A stretch of 64,000 nucleotides of DNA from Legionella rowbothamii. Its GTDB lineage: Bacteria; Pseudomonadota; Gammaproteobacteria; Legionellales; Legionellaceae. The notes below the pieces were generated by a model, which ran no database searches, was not told the DNA's origin, and saw only the letters and a list, made by a program, of their open reading frames with translations. The stretch spans positions 434,001 through 498,000 of the forward strand of contig NZ_CAAAIM010000001.1 in NCBI RefSeq assembly GCF_900639985.1, in the 5' to 3' direction. This document shows positions 28,054 through 38,448 of the stretch, in pieces. The stretch's first letter is position 1, and each line of letters begins with the position of its first letter. Position numbers and translations under genes: made by a program.

Positions 28054-28061
28054 AAACTATA

Positions 28062-28087
28062 TAGCCTGTGTGCATGTAACCAGGCTA
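28062..28087 (+). terminator. Hairpin after the alpha-2-macroglobulin gene
   Basis: TAGCCTG and CAGGCTA form a perfect 7-bp stem around a 12-base loop, starting 9 bases after the stop codon. No strong T-tract follows, so termination efficiency is uncertain. The AGCCTG/CAGGCT arms resemble those of the hairpin at 41774-41806. Confidence 0.45.
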
Positions 28088-28204
28088 CACCGCCCCAAAA
28101 AAGACCATTATTTTCATTTATTAGTCTACACTTTATATTGAACTTGTATGTTATACAGGCAAGCTGATAAGGATATTGACACCAACCACTTGAACGAGGT
28201 TAAA

Positions 28205-28699
28205 ATGAAAAAAATGGAATCAATTAAACTTGCTACCCCAAATGATCTTGCACCGAAAGATCGACGCATAATTGCCCAAGTAATTAACCCACTCGTAGCA
28301 GACACTTTTGCCTTATATGTTAAGACAAAGAATTATCATTGGCACATGTCTGGCCGTCATTTCCGTGACTATCATTTATTACTTGATGAGCAAAGCGATC
28401 AGATTTTTGCGATGATTGATGTATTGGCTGAGCGTGTACGCAAGCTAGGTGAAGAAACCATTCATTCAATCGGTCAAATTAAAGAATTACAACACGTTAA
28501 AGATGTCAACTCAGTATTATCTCCTGAAGATATGCTACATGATTTAATGCTAGAAAATAAAAACTTTTTAACTCGCATGCGCGCTGCCCATGAAATTTGC
28601 AGCGAAAAAAATGATGTGGCTACAACTAGTCTTTTAGAAAATTATATTGACGAGGCCGAGCGAAGAGTCTGGTTCTTATTTGAAACCGTAGGATCATAG
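28205..28699 (+). CDS. dps: Dps-like ferritin family DNA-protection protein
   Basis: A 164-residue ferritin-like four-helix protein. Dps oxidises and stores iron at the subunit interface and protects DNA. The conserved ferroxidase stretch is clear: NYHWHMSGRHFRDYHLLLDE with His, Asp and Glu ligands, followed by MIDVLAERVRKLG. The ATG at 28205 is preferred over the upstream one at 28148 because GAGGT precedes it and MKKMES begins a normal Dps N-terminus with Lys residues. It is a single-gene unit; oxidative-stress or starvation control is usual for the family, but nothing specific is visible. Confidence 0.85.
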   Translation: MKKMESIKLATPNDLAPKDRRIIAQVINPLVADTFALYVKTKNYHWHMSGRHFRDYHLLLDEQSDQIFAMIDVLAERVRKLGEETIHSIGQIKELQHVKDVNSVLSPEDMLHDLMLENKNFLTRMRAAHEICSEKNDVATTSLLENYIDEAERRVWFLFETVGS

Positions 28700-28784
28700 T
28701 CTTAGAGGTTTTATGGCGAAGGATCTCCTGATTGTGGTGTCTGCCACATTCTCGAGGTCCCTCAATTTGGTGAGTAGTTTATTT

Positions 28785-28928
28785 CTACAACCAAAACATC
28801 CGTACAAAAATATACAATAGAGTCATTCCAATTATAGGAATAATCACAAATCCCAAAAAAACATGGATTTGAATTCTATTTTCTGCTGATTCTCGGTAAA
28901 ACTTTTTAAACCGTTTTAATAAAGACAT
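28785..28928 (-). CDS. Small 47-residue membrane protein
   Basis: A small gene reading MSLLKRFKKFYRESAENRI, then a single hydrophobic helix (HVFLGFVIIPIIGMTLLYIF), ending VRMFWL. The basic, amphipathic N-terminus and the helix with positive-inside flanks suggest a real inner-membrane protein. GGAG precedes the ATG by 11 bases. It lies alone in the gap between dps and an aldo/keto reductase. No family is recognised; conservation in relatives would decide whether it is a gene. Confidence 0.5.
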   Translation of the reverse strand: MSLLKRFKKFYRESAENRIQIHVFLGFVIIPIIGMTLLYIFVRMFWL

Positions 28929-28949
28929 TATTTTATACACTCCAAGATA

Positions 28950-29098
28950 AATTCCTTCCTACTTCATGACGTGTACCGCTGCAAGCGACCTCTCTTCTCA
29001 CCCAAATTTTAGGTGGCCCATAGCCCATAGGACATTGAGTCGCCTCAAAACTCAAGGTTAGGCCAAAATCCAACCTACACGTCATTGCACAATTTCAA
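28950..29098. other. Gap with a degraded palindrome
   Basis: Between the small membrane protein and the aldo/keto reductase stop, GGTGGCCCATAGCCCATAGG and a later GGTTAGGCC...AACCTAC pair look like worn copies of the GGTTGGGCC palindrome family. Nothing coding was seen. Confidence 0.35.
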
Positions 29099-30085
<987 letters not shown>

Positions 30086-30104
30086 AACGAAGGGTTCCTA
30101 ATAT

Positions 30105-33100
30105 TTAAAAAACAACCATCTCACCGGAAATTGCAGAAACACGAGGCCCGGGCAAAATAAATCCGGAAACGTTCAAAGGATCAACTGCAGCAACAGAGAC
30201 TGGCTCATGTTCTGCTTCTTTATTTTTAAAGGCACGCAACGAATCAACGGCATAAGGTAGAGCAAACTGCTCGCCTAAAAACCCCTTTATAAACCGTCCA
30301 CCTCTTATTTCGCCCCTCTCCTCAAGAGTTCTTAATACCACATGTAGCTCACGCCATCTCGGAATATTTTTTTCGCGAACCAAAAGATCGCGAAATACCA
30401 CACCATAGCGTTTCAGTAAAATCCAACAAACTGCTTCTACCTGTTCACGTGTAAAGGAGCCTACACTTTTCTTCAACAAAAACCAACGTCCGGAACTGTA
30501 CAAATGAGGGTTTACTCTGCGTCTTTTTTTAATCAAACGTCGCTTAGGATCAATTAAGGACCGCAAATTATCAAAAAGGTCGGCTGTTGCAAGTCCTGCA
30601 GCGACCAACTCCCATAAGCCCAGCTCTACCTCTGATTTCAGATGGCGAACTTCCTCAGTAATATCCATAAAAAAAGAGGCTCCATTTTGAAGCAGATAAA
30701 AATAAATATCCTTAGCAATATGACTTAAGCCAACCAAGGCCTCTTCGTTTAAGCCCTCCTTAACGTCAGCCATCCACGAGGCATCCTTGCGGAGAAAGAA
30801 AGTAATGGGGGCTATACTTGTTGGCACTACCCGCTTGCGGTCTTCGTCAGCAGGATTTAAATTAGAAGACAAGCGCCCCCAGCCAACAACTCCCATCATG
30901 CATAATTTATCCAACAAAGATGAATCATAATTCTTCACACGCTTTGAAAAAATAAGTGGTTCCCAAGCTTTCGCCGGGATTTCAAAACCTTGCAATTGCT
31001 CAATAATAGCCAATAAGCCTTGCTCACCATGGAGTTGCGATCCGGGTGTTATATGCTGCCAGGTCAATAACCAGCGAACAAACTGTTTCGGGCTTACAGG
31101 CTCAATTTCCTGACGCAACTTAGCTAAGGTCAAACGATGAATACGTGCTAATAAGCGACGCTCACACCATTCTTGTTGCAATGATTCATCTGTAAATGTG
31201 CCACGTAAAATAAGACCTGAGGCTTCAAGGCGGACTAAGACTTGGTAAATGGTGGATTCGGGTAAAGCTAAGGATTGGCTTAACCCTAAAGCAGTTATAG
31301 GTCCTAAATGATAGATCCAACCTTGAACTAAATGGAAAATACCTTCATCTGACTCTAACGGCTTATTTTCTATGTCCTGTAAAGCATGTTGAATTAATGC
31401 ATCAGGATAAATTCTGGAAAAAGTTTTTGCCTTATCTACCGCGAACCAAAACATCCGATCGCTCAAAAAAGCGATACTGGCTCGACCTGAGGCAATTAAC
31501 TCATCCATAAACTTTTGCCATAAATTTGTAGCCGGTAGATAGGAATCATAATTTGCAGGAAAAGCAATTACCGTTTGCAATAAGTCCTGTAATTCATCCG
31601 CATTACGAAGATCAGGCCATGCCTGTTGTCGCACCTCATTAATCACTTCTGGATCAAGCTTACCTAACTTATTAGCTAAATTCGCAGGCAAAGTCTGCCT
31701 CATTTCCACAGCCCATGCACGTCGCTCTTCTAAAGGAGCGTCATCTAAAAAGGCATAGGGGTTTGCATTTAAAATTTCGTGGGCAAAGACCGAGGGCGTT
31801 GTAGTATCGATCGCAACACATTGAATGTCTTTATTTTTGATTTTCGTTAACACATCCAAAAGCCCATCAATATTTAGAGCTTCCGTTAACGAATCCTTCA
31901 TTGCTTCATTAACTAAAGGATGATCAGGTAATTCAATATCCTCAATATCCACATTATCCTGACACGCGACAGCATCAGGAAAAACAGCAGCTAATAAATC
32001 CTCTGCCCGCATTCGCAAAAGATAAGGAGGAACTTTTCGTCCATTACTAAAACGCACTAAAGCCAAAGCCCTACTTGCATCCCAACGCCAACGAGTTGGA
32101 AATAAAGGGGATTGTAATACGGCTTTTTCCACAATATCTCTGGCTGTTTGAGTACTTAGGAATGCAAATACATCCGCTAGAGGAAAACTGTGTTGCTCCG
32201 TTAAAGAAATATTAATGCCATTATCTGTAGCGGCAGCTTGTAATTCCACATTAAAAGAACGGCAAAAGCATTTTCGTAGCGCTAACCCCCAAGCCTTATT
32301 TATTCGGGCACCAAAAGGAGCATGAATCACCAGTTGCATGCCTCCTGATTCATCAAAGAAACGCTCAGCAATAATTCGTTCTTGCGTTGGAACTGCACCT
32401 AATAAAGCTCGGCCTTGGAGAATATAATCAATAAGTTGTTGTGCCCCCAACTCATCAACATGACACGAGTTGATAAGCCATTGTTTCATTGCAGGGAATG
32501 AATCCTCTGAAGTTGTTAATTGAGAGCTAAGCCATTCTCGCAAATTAGAAACACGTAATGAAAGCTCTGCGGTGCGCTCTGGAGCCTCTCCTCGCCAGAA
32601 TGGCACGTTCGGCGAAGCCCCATGAGCATCTTCTACAAAAACTAAACCCTTAGCACTTTCAATACGGTTAATTTTCCAAGAAGTGCTACCCAACAAAATA
32701 ATATCGCCACGATGACTTTCCACTGCAAAATCCTCATCCAGGGTCCCTACTACGCCCCCAGACTCTTCTGCTTTTACTGTGTATAAACCATTATCAGGAA
32801 TAGAGCCGCCGCTGGTTATGGCAATCAAACGGCTGCCTCGCCGTGCTTTCAAAAGATGATTCACACGATCATGAAACAGATAAGCACCATAACGACCACG
32901 CATCCCTGATATTCCTTCACTAAGCATATGGACCACTGCGTCAAATTGCTCACGCGATAAATCCTTATAATGAAAGGCTTTACGAGCTAAAGCGAATAAC
33001 TCATCAACCTGCCAATCATCAGTGGCACAGGTTGCCACAATTTGCTGCGCTAAAATATCAATCGGTTGTTGAGGAATGACTAATTGATCTAGATCCCCAT

Positions 33101-34313
33101 CCAAAATAGCATTCACAATTGCAGCGCATTCTAATAATTCATCGCGTGTGGTTGCAAAAATACGTCCTTTGGAAATCGCCCCCCGCCAATGGCCTGCACG
33201 GCCTACCCGTTGTAACATGACAGCAATGGAACGTGGTGAACCTAATTGGCACACTAAATCCACTGAACCAATATCAATTCCTAACTCCAAAGAGGCTGTT
33301 GCCACTAAGGCTTTTAGTTCCCCATTCTTCAATCGGGTTTCTGCCGCTAAACGTAGTTTTTTCGATAAACTCCCATGATGCGCGACGACTAAATCTTTTC
33401 CTAGACGCTCTGCTAAATGATGCGCGGCGCGTTCTGCTACTCTACGGGTATTAGCAAAAATCAAAGTCGAACGATTCTGCTGCGCCAACTCAGCAATACG
33501 ATCGTAAATTTCATCCCAAATTTGATTAGAGGCAACCGCGCCCAGTTCGCTACGTGGAATCTCGACGTTAAGTTCTAAATGTTTCGCATGTCCAATATTG
33601 ATAATTGCTGGTTGAGGTCTGTCATTACCTACTAAAAAATTAGCGACTAAATCTAGTGGTTTTTGGGTGGCAGATAAGCCTATACGCAATGGTGAATGAA
33701 AAGTTAAAGCTTCTAATCTCTCCAGTGACAAGGCTAGATGTGCACCGCGTTTGTCATCAGCCAAAGCATGGATTTCATCGACAATAACCGTTTTAACACT
33801 GCGTAAAATTTCACGACTTTTAGCGGCAGTTAGCAATATATAGAACGACTCTGGCGTGGTAACTAAAACATGAGGGGGATGTTTGAGCATTGCTTGGCGT
33901 TCTTTGGGTGATGTGTCTCCAGTACGTACGAGCACATTAATTTCTGCCATAGCTAAGCCCTGCTTTTTAGCTAAGGCCATAATTTCTTGTAAAGGACCCA
34001 TTAGGTTTTTCTGTACATCATTGCCTAAAGCTTTTAATGGGGAAATATAAAGGACTTCGGTTTCATAGCACAGCTGGGCACTAAGTGCTTGGCGTACCAA
34101 CTGATCAATACAGGCCAAAAAAGCGGCAAAAGTCTTCCCTGAGCCTGTTGGGGCTGAAATTAGGGTATTACACCCGGAACGAATAAATGGCCACCCTTGT
34201 TTTTGTGGTTCGGTTGCTGAACCAAATTTTTCTAAGAACCACTCTTGTACTATCGGATGGGCCCAAGCAAGACTGTTATCAATATTCACAGAAATCAACC
34301 CTGAACGAGTCAT
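30105..34313 (-). CDS. lhr: Lhr, large ATP-dependent helicase
   Basis: A superfamily 2 DNA/RNA helicase of 1,402 residues, involved in DNA repair. The Walker A motif SAPTGSGKTFAAF is near residue 52, the DEIH box near 180 (VDEIHAL), SATQ motif III follows, and RVGRAGHWRG is motif VI. A winged helix and the long Lhr-specific C-terminal half follow, as in E. coli Lhr (1,538 residues); the end is somewhat shorter than that reference. The start uses ATG at 34313; a few bases vary among possible upstream codons. The following gene is an aldo/keto reductase, 19 bases away. Confidence 0.92.
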   Translation of the reverse strand: MTRSGLISVNIDNSLAWAHPIVQEWFLEKFGSATEPQKQGWPFIRSGCNTLISAPTGSGKTFAAFLACIDQLVRQALSAQLCYETEVLYISPLKALGNDVQKNLMGPLQEIMALAKKQGLAMAEINVLVRTGDTSPKERQAMLKHPPHVLVTTPESFYILLTAAKSREILRSVKTVIVDEIHALADDKRGAHLALSLERLEALTFHSPLRIGLSATQKPLDLVANFLVGNDRPQPAIINIGHAKHLELNVEIPRSELGAVASNQIWDEIYDRIAELAQQNRSTLIFANTRRVAERAAHHLAERLGKDLVVAHHGSLSKKLRLAAETRLKNGELKALVATASLELGIDIGSVDLVCQLGSPRSIAVMLQRVGRAGHWRGAISKGRIFATTRDELLECAAIVNAILDGDLDQLVIPQQPIDILAQQIVATCATDDWQVDELFALARKAFHYKDLSREQFDAVVHMLSEGISGMRGRYGAYLFHDRVNHLLKARRGSRLIAITSGGSIPDNGLYTVKAEESGGVVGTLDEDFAVESHRGDIILLGSTSWKINRIESAKGLVFVEDAHGASPNVPFWRGEAPERTAELSLRVSNLREWLSSQLTTSEDSFPAMKQWLINSCHVDELGAQQLIDYILQGRALLGAVPTQERIIAERFFDESGGMQLVIHAPFGARINKAWGLALRKCFCRSFNVELQAAATDNGINISLTEQHSFPLADVFAFLSTQTARDIVEKAVLQSPLFPTRWRWDASRALALVRFSNGRKVPPYLLRMRAEDLLAAVFPDAVACQDNVDIEDIELPDHPLVNEAMKDSLTEALNIDGLLDVLTKIKNKDIQCVAIDTTTPSVFAHEILNANPYAFLDDAPLEERRAWAVEMRQTLPANLANKLGKLDPEVINEVRQQAWPDLRNADELQDLLQTVIAFPANYDSYLPATNLWQKFMDELIASGRASIAFLSDRMFWFAVDKAKTFSRIYPDALIQHALQDIENKPLESDEGIFHLVQGWIYHLGPITALGLSQSLALPESTIYQVLVRLEASGLILRGTFTDESLQQEWCERRLLARIHRLTLAKLRQEIEPVSPKQFVRWLLTWQHITPGSQLHGEQGLLAIIEQLQGFEIPAKAWEPLIFSKRVKNYDSSLLDKLCMMGVVGWGRLSSNLNPADEDRKRVVPTSIAPITFFLRKDASWMADVKEGLNEEALVGLSHIAKDIYFYLLQNGASFFMDITEEVRHLKSEVELGLWELVAAGLATADLFDNLRSLIDPKRRLIKKRRRVNPHLYSSGRWFLLKKSVGSFTREQVEAVCWILLKRYGVVFRDLLVREKNIPRWRELHVVLRTLEERGEIRGGRFIKGFLGEQFALPYAVDSLRAFKNKEAEHEPVSVAAVDPLNVSGFILPGPRVSAISGEMVVF

Positions 34314-34405
34314 CAGAAAAATGGAATTACCCAGTTAAGTATATCACAGATACTGATTTGGGCCGTAGTCTAGTTGATGGCAGCCAGTTCTTAAAAACCG
34401 CTTTG

Positions 34406-34436
34406 GACTAATCCGGTTTCTCGGACCGGAATAGTC
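34406..34436. repeat. Inverted repeat between lhr and an unknown gene
   Basis: GACTAATCCGGT and ACCGGAATAGTC form 12-bp arms with one mismatch around a 7-base loop. It is unlike the two palindrome families seen elsewhere. It lies about 100 bases before the next gene and could be an operator or part of a lost element. Confidence 0.45.
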
Positions 34437-34512
34437 AATTATATGGATCCTGTGTTTTTAGGAAGTTAATATGCTTCATTGTGTTATTTTTGATACAATA
34501 GCTTTTTTATAA

Positions 34513-35247
34513 ATGAAAATATACTTCATGGATAAACCCGAAAACAAACCTACTTCCGTTTCAACCACTCAAGAGCTCAGAGCACTGTTTGAGATCGACA
34601 ATATCAACAGAAAAGCGGCTTGGTATAATCGTCTCATAACATGCCTACCCCATGCTATTTTCACTAGTGGTGAACCTGGGATTATATTCAATCCCGAAGG
34701 CTTCACTTACTATAATCTTGAACTTCCTGTAACTATCCCTAATGAGGGGAGTACCATAACAAGCTATACCATTCCTGACCTCATCGATACGTTCTTAATA
34801 AGCGAAGGGGTTGGCATAGCCATCGAGGCACGTAATCCAAAACAAGCTATAGATCTCAGTTATGGCGACGTCTTAGGTTTTCATCTCTATCGGACGTTCT
34901 CTGAACCCGAGGATCATCCCTTTAAAACAGAAAAACCACATCCCTCTATTATTCGCGAAGGCGCTGATATACTCATCAACGACGTGCCAGCACAAATTTT
35001 ACCCGCTACCTCAATAAAATTACTTGAAGCGATCATGCAACATTTCGGTATCAACGATGCCAAAATCAAACTCGTCTATTTTCCAGAAACTGATCAGCAT
35101 GAATTAGTCTTCTCGATTGAGAAGAATCAACTTGAACCCAGTAAAATACAAGCATTAATCCAAAAACTAGGCTGGTTTTTACCAAGGTATTACTCATATT
35201 TTGCTTTTGATCTGGACAACGTATCTCCTCTAATTGAAAGACACTAA
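34513..35247 (+). CDS. Hypothetical protein
   Basis: A 244-residue protein I do not recognise. It has no signal peptide or membrane helix. It looks like a mixed alpha/beta fold: two strand-rich blocks (YYNLELPVTIPNEGSTI; ILINDVPAQILPATS) and a final helix (EPSKIQALIQKLGWFLPRYY). Some residues after 70 (YTIPDLIDTFLISEGVGIAI) could form a Rossmann-like unit but there is no clear motif. The start is ATG 34513, or MDKP at 34528; neither has a good ribosome site. The neighbours are housekeeping genes, so they give no hint. Confidence 0.45.
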   Translation: MKIYFMDKPENKPTSVSTTQELRALFEIDNINRKAAWYNRLITCLPHAIFTSGEPGIIFNPEGFTYYNLELPVTIPNEGSTITSYTIPDLIDTFLISEGVGIAIEARNPKQAIDLSYGDVLGFHLYRTFSEPEDHPFKTEKPHPSIIREGADILINDVPAQILPATSIKLLEAIMQHFGINDAKIKLVYFPETDQHELVFSIEKNQLEPSKIQALIQKLGWFLPRYYSYFAFDLDNVSPLIERH

Positions 35248-35338
35248 ACCAACGTTCCCAGGACGCGTAAGGAAAATGTATCAAGTTTCGAACTAATGTC
35301 TGGGTGAATTATAAATTTGTGGCTATCCAATTGATAAA

Positions 35339-35359
35339 TACCGCGGCCAAGCCGCGGTA
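35339..35359. repeat. Palindrome, ACCGCGGC family
   Basis: TACCGCGGC and GCCGCGGTA, 9-bp perfect arms around CAA, followed by AATTC. It is one of at least three copies in the window (see 13937 and 35646). Confidence 0.65.
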
Positions 35360-35388
35360 ATTCGCGAGAAACTCTGCGACACTAAGGC

Positions 35389-35511
35389 CTATTTTCTTTT
35401 ATCTGATTTTGGCTTCTCTGCGTGCTTTTTCATTTTATCATGAGAGGCATGTTGTTGATCATGGCGACGCGCATCTTGTGATTCATTCTTAAATTTATTG
35501 TCTTTGGACAT
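35389..35511 (-). CDS. Small charged 40-residue protein
   Basis: ATG 35511 follows GGAGAAAAGGA, an unusually strong ribosome site, and encodes a 40-residue hydrophilic protein: MSKDNKFKNESQDARRHDQQ, then HASHDKMKKHAEKPKSDKRK. It has no hydrophobic segment; Lys, Arg, His and Asp dominate. It could bind nucleic acid or act as a small chaperone-like protein, but no family is recognised. It sits between two copies of the ACCGCGGC palindrome. Confidence 0.55.
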   Translation of the reverse strand: MSKDNKFKNESQDARRHDQQHASHDKMKKHAEKPKSDKRK

Positions 35512-35645
35512 TTCCTTTTCTCCATAAGATTAAAATAAGATTAAATTGCGTACTACAGACATAAATTTAGTTTGAATTGTTGAAAAAAGCAAATTGAAAT
35601 GTGAGCTAGTAGAATAAGTACTACTTTATCTTAATTAATAAAACT

Positions 35646-35674
35646 GAATTACCGCGGCTTGGCCGCGGTAATTC
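35646..35674. repeat. Palindrome, ACCGCGGC family (13-bp arms)
   Basis: GAATTACCGCGGC and GCCGCGGTAATTC are perfect 13-bp arms around TTG. This is the most complete copy of the family in the window. It is 39 bases after the stop-side end of the quinone-oxidoreductase gene, which ends at 35713 on the minus strand. Confidence 0.7.
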
Positions 35675-35712
35675 TGGAAAAGTTGGAATGTGCCTTAGTT
35701 CTCTATAATAAA

Positions 35713-36702
35713 CTAAATTTCAACCACAATCTTACCTATAGCCTTTCCAGACTCCATTAACTTATGGGCCTCACCAACGTTCTCGAGAGAAAATTGATGC
35801 AAGTCGATAAGAGGTTTTAAATCGCCATTATCAACTAAAGTGGCAATCGATTTTAAAATAGCGCTGTGGCGTTTGCGCTGCACATTATTTAATAAGGGAA
35901 GCAACATAAACACCGCATGTAAACTGGCTGAGCGTGCATGTAAGGGTGTTAAATCATGGGACATTTTTGCTTGAATACTAATCACATGTCCATACATGGC
36001 TACCGCGGCAAGTGATTTATCTATATTATCACCACCGATGGTGTCAAACACTACATCAAAGCCTTTACCATCCGTCAAGCGAGCAACATAGTCCTCAACT
36101 GATTCTTTAGTATAATCAATTGTTTCTTTAGCACCTAAAGCCTTAGCTATTTCTGCTTTTGTAGGGGAAGAAATGGTTGTATAAACTTCCGCCCCAGCCC
36201 ACTTGGCTAATTGTATTGCAATGTGCCCGACGCCTCCAGTACCCGCGTGAACTAATACCTTTTGCCCAAAAGTAACTTTAACTTTTTCAAATAAAGCCTC
36301 CCAAGCAGTAATGGATACTAAAGGCAATGCAGCTGCTTGCAGCATGTCTAAAGATTTAGGCTTTTTTGCAATTAAACGCGAATCAGCAAGCATAAACTCA
36401 GCTAAAGCCCCTGGCTCTGTTGTAAAACCACCCGCACAGCCATAAACCTCATCCCCCACGGAGAATTCGGTAACGCCTTCCCCAACCTCTTCAATCACTC
36501 CAGCCATATCACTATGCAAAATTGCAGGAAATGCAGGGGAAATCTGCCCATATGCTCCTGAACGCACCTTACAATCAACTGGATTAACACTTGTTGCTTT
36601 AAGGCGAACTAATACATAACCTGCTTTAACTTTAGGAATAGAAACTTCCACTGTTTTAAAAACGGAATAATCACCAAAAGATGATATAGTTTGTGCTTTC
36701 AT
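35713..36702 (-). CDS. Zinc-independent MDR oxidoreductase (quinone oxidoreductase-like)
   Basis: 329 residues with the MDR (alcohol dehydrogenase-like) architecture. The N-terminal GroES-like catalytic domain has VNPVDCKVRSGAYG and DMAGVIEEVGEGV; the Rossmann fold begins VLVHAGTGGVGHIAIQLAKW. The structural-zinc cysteine cluster is missing, as in NADPH:quinone reductases of the QOR type. It begins 21 bases downstream of tdk on the same strand. The electron acceptor is unknown. Confidence 0.88.
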   Translation of the reverse strand: MKAQTISSFGDYSVFKTVEVSIPKVKAGYVLVRLKATSVNPVDCKVRSGAYGQISPAFPAILHSDMAGVIEEVGEGVTEFSVGDEVYGCAGGFTTEPGALAEFMLADSRLIAKKPKSLDMLQAAALPLVSITAWEALFEKVKVTFGQKVLVHAGTGGVGHIAIQLAKWAGAEVYTTISSPTKAEIAKALGAKETIDYTKESVEDYVARLTDGKGFDVVFDTIGGDNIDKSLAAVAMYGHVISIQAKMSHDLTPLHARSASLHAVFMLLPLLNNVQRKRHSAILKSIATLVDNGDLKPLIDLHQFSLENVGEAHKLMESGKAIGKIVVEI

Positions 36703-36723
36703 AGCGCTCCTAAAAGTAGTACC

Positions 36724-37329
36724 TTAATCTGTTAATTCTTCGTGAATTTTTAAAGGTGCATGAGGTTGGCGTTCTTTAAAATGTTTACGGCAAGTAGATG
36801 AATATAAATCATTCCCCCCAATTAACACCTGATCACCCTCAGTAATCGCTTCACCTTGCTCATTGAGTCGTAAAATCATAGTAGCTTTACGCCCGCAATG
36901 GCAAATTGTTTTAATTTCAATAAGTTCATCAGCCCAAGCCAGTAGATATTGGCTGCCTTCAAATAACTCGCCACGAAAATCAGTACGCAAGCCATAAGCC
37001 AGAACTGGAATACCTAATCTATCGGTAATTTCTGTTAATTGATACACTTGGTCACGAGTTAAAAATTGCGCTTCATCAATCAAGATACAAGCATATTTTT
37101 GCTCTAGGCGAATGACCTTTTTATATAAATCATCATAAGCATTAAAAACAAGTGCTTCTTCAGATAAACCAATACGCGAATGGACAGTGCCTGTTTGATA
37201 ACGATCATCAATTGCAGGGGTAAACAATAAGGTTTGCATTCCCCGCTCGTGATAATTATAGCTTGATTGTAAAAGTACCGTGCTTTTCCCTGCATTCATT
37301 GCTGCAAAATAAAAGTAGAGTTTTGCCAT
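36724..37329 (-). CDS. tdk: Thymidine kinase
   Basis: The type II, zinc-containing thymidine kinase of the pyrimidine salvage pathway. The P-loop [13 protein letters not shown], the LIDEAQFL motif, AYGLRTDF and the lasso cysteines (ICHCGRKA, then STCRKHF) are all present in 201 residues, the normal length for the E. coli type. The first gene of a two-gene minus-strand unit, divergent from an epimerase gene. Confidence 0.93.
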   Translation of the reverse strand: MAKLYFYFAAMNAGKSTVLLQSSYNYHERGMQTLLFTPAIDDRYQTGTVHSRIGLSEEALVFNAYDDLYKKVIRLEQKYACILIDEAQFLTRDQVYQLTEITDRLGIPVLAYGLRTDFRGELFEGSQYLLAWADELIEIKTICHCGRKATMILRLNEQGEAITEGDQVLIGGNDLYSSTCRKHFKERQPHAPLKIHEELTD

Positions 37330-37411
37330 CTTTGTTTTTGTTTTTTTGACCAGAAAATTATTATATCATTACCGCTCATGTACAGGACATGATTTTAAAG
37401 GAATTCAATTT

Positions 37412-38353
37412 ATGAAAATCATTATTGGTGGTGGAACAGGATTGGTTGGACGCTCTTTAATTACCGAATTATTGGTTGCTCAACATGATTTATGGGTTGT
37501 TGGCCGCAATAAAGATAAAATAAAAGAAATATTTAATCATCATGTACATGGAATCACTTGGAATGAACTACCTAACTTAAACCCTGAAGAGTTTGATGTG
37601 ATAATTAATCTCGCCGGGGAAAACATCGCGGACCACCGATGGTCCTCTAAAGTCAAAAATAAATTATTATCGAGCCGTATTGAACCAACAAAAAAATTTG
37701 TCCTGTGGGCTAAAAATGCCTCAAAAAAACCTCATTTATATAATGCCAGCGCTATTGGCATTTATGGCTTACAAAAAGAATTAGCTAATTCACATGAAAC
37801 GTATACTGAAGAAAGTCCTCTCAATTCTCAGAAAAGTAGTTTTTCCAATCATTTGGTCAACCAATGGGAACAAACGGCTCTTCAAGGCATGCACTATGAT
37901 ATTCCCGTAACCCTTATGCGCTTTGGTGTAGTACTTAAACACGGTGAAGGAATGTTAAAAAAGCTGGAATTGCCCGCTCGATTTGGAATGGGGGCAATTA
38001 TCGGCACGGGAAAACAGCCTCTGGCATGGATTGATCATAGCGATTTGGTTAATGCCATTTTATTTCTTATCCACCACCCTGAAATTACCGGGCCAGTAAA
38101 CCTGGTAGCGCCAGAACTGATTTCTCAAAAAGAATTTAATAAAACCCTTGCAGAAGTATTAAAAAAACCAACCTTTCTTCATATACCTGCATGGCTGATT
38201 CAAATGCTGTTAGGACAGATGGGTGAAGAATTACTATTATCAGGTCAATCCGTAATTCCCGAACGTCTTACAAAGTACCAGTTTGATTTTAAATACCCTA
38301 GTTTATTATATGCTTTAACAAAAGAATTTAAAAAATCACAAAAAGAAAACTAA
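37412..38353 (+). CDS. TIGR01777-family sugar epimerase-like protein (YfcH type)
   Basis: An extended-SDR (NAD-dependent epimerase) protein of 313 residues. The Rossmann motif GGGTGLVGRSL is at the start, ASAIGIYG with Tyr and the ENIADHRWSSKVKNKLLSSR segment is characteristic of TIGR01777, and the DUF1731 C-terminal domain (LAEVLKKPTFLHIPAW) follows. ATG 37412 is preferred to an in-frame codon at 37346 because AAAGGAATT precedes it and the Rossmann fold begins at once. Its substrate is unknown. Confidence 0.88.
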   Translation: MKIIIGGGTGLVGRSLITELLVAQHDLWVVGRNKDKIKEIFNHHVHGITWNELPNLNPEEFDVIINLAGENIADHRWSSKVKNKLLSSRIEPTKKFVLWAKNASKKPHLYNASAIGIYGLQKELANSHETYTEESPLNSQKSSFSNHLVNQWEQTALQGMHYDIPVTLMRFGVVLKHGEGMLKKLELPARFGMGAIIGTGKQPLAWIDHSDLVNAILFLIHHPEITGPVNLVAPELISQKEFNKTLAEVLKKPTFLHIPAWLIQMLLGQMGEELLLSGQSVIPERLTKYQFDFKYPSLLYALTKEFKKSQKEN

Positions 38354-38448
38354 TCGAACTTAGTCATCATCGCAAGATCAGATTGAATGATTTTAAACCT
38401 TGGGATATCATAACCCATTGTTTTCATTCTATAAGAAAAAAATCTACT

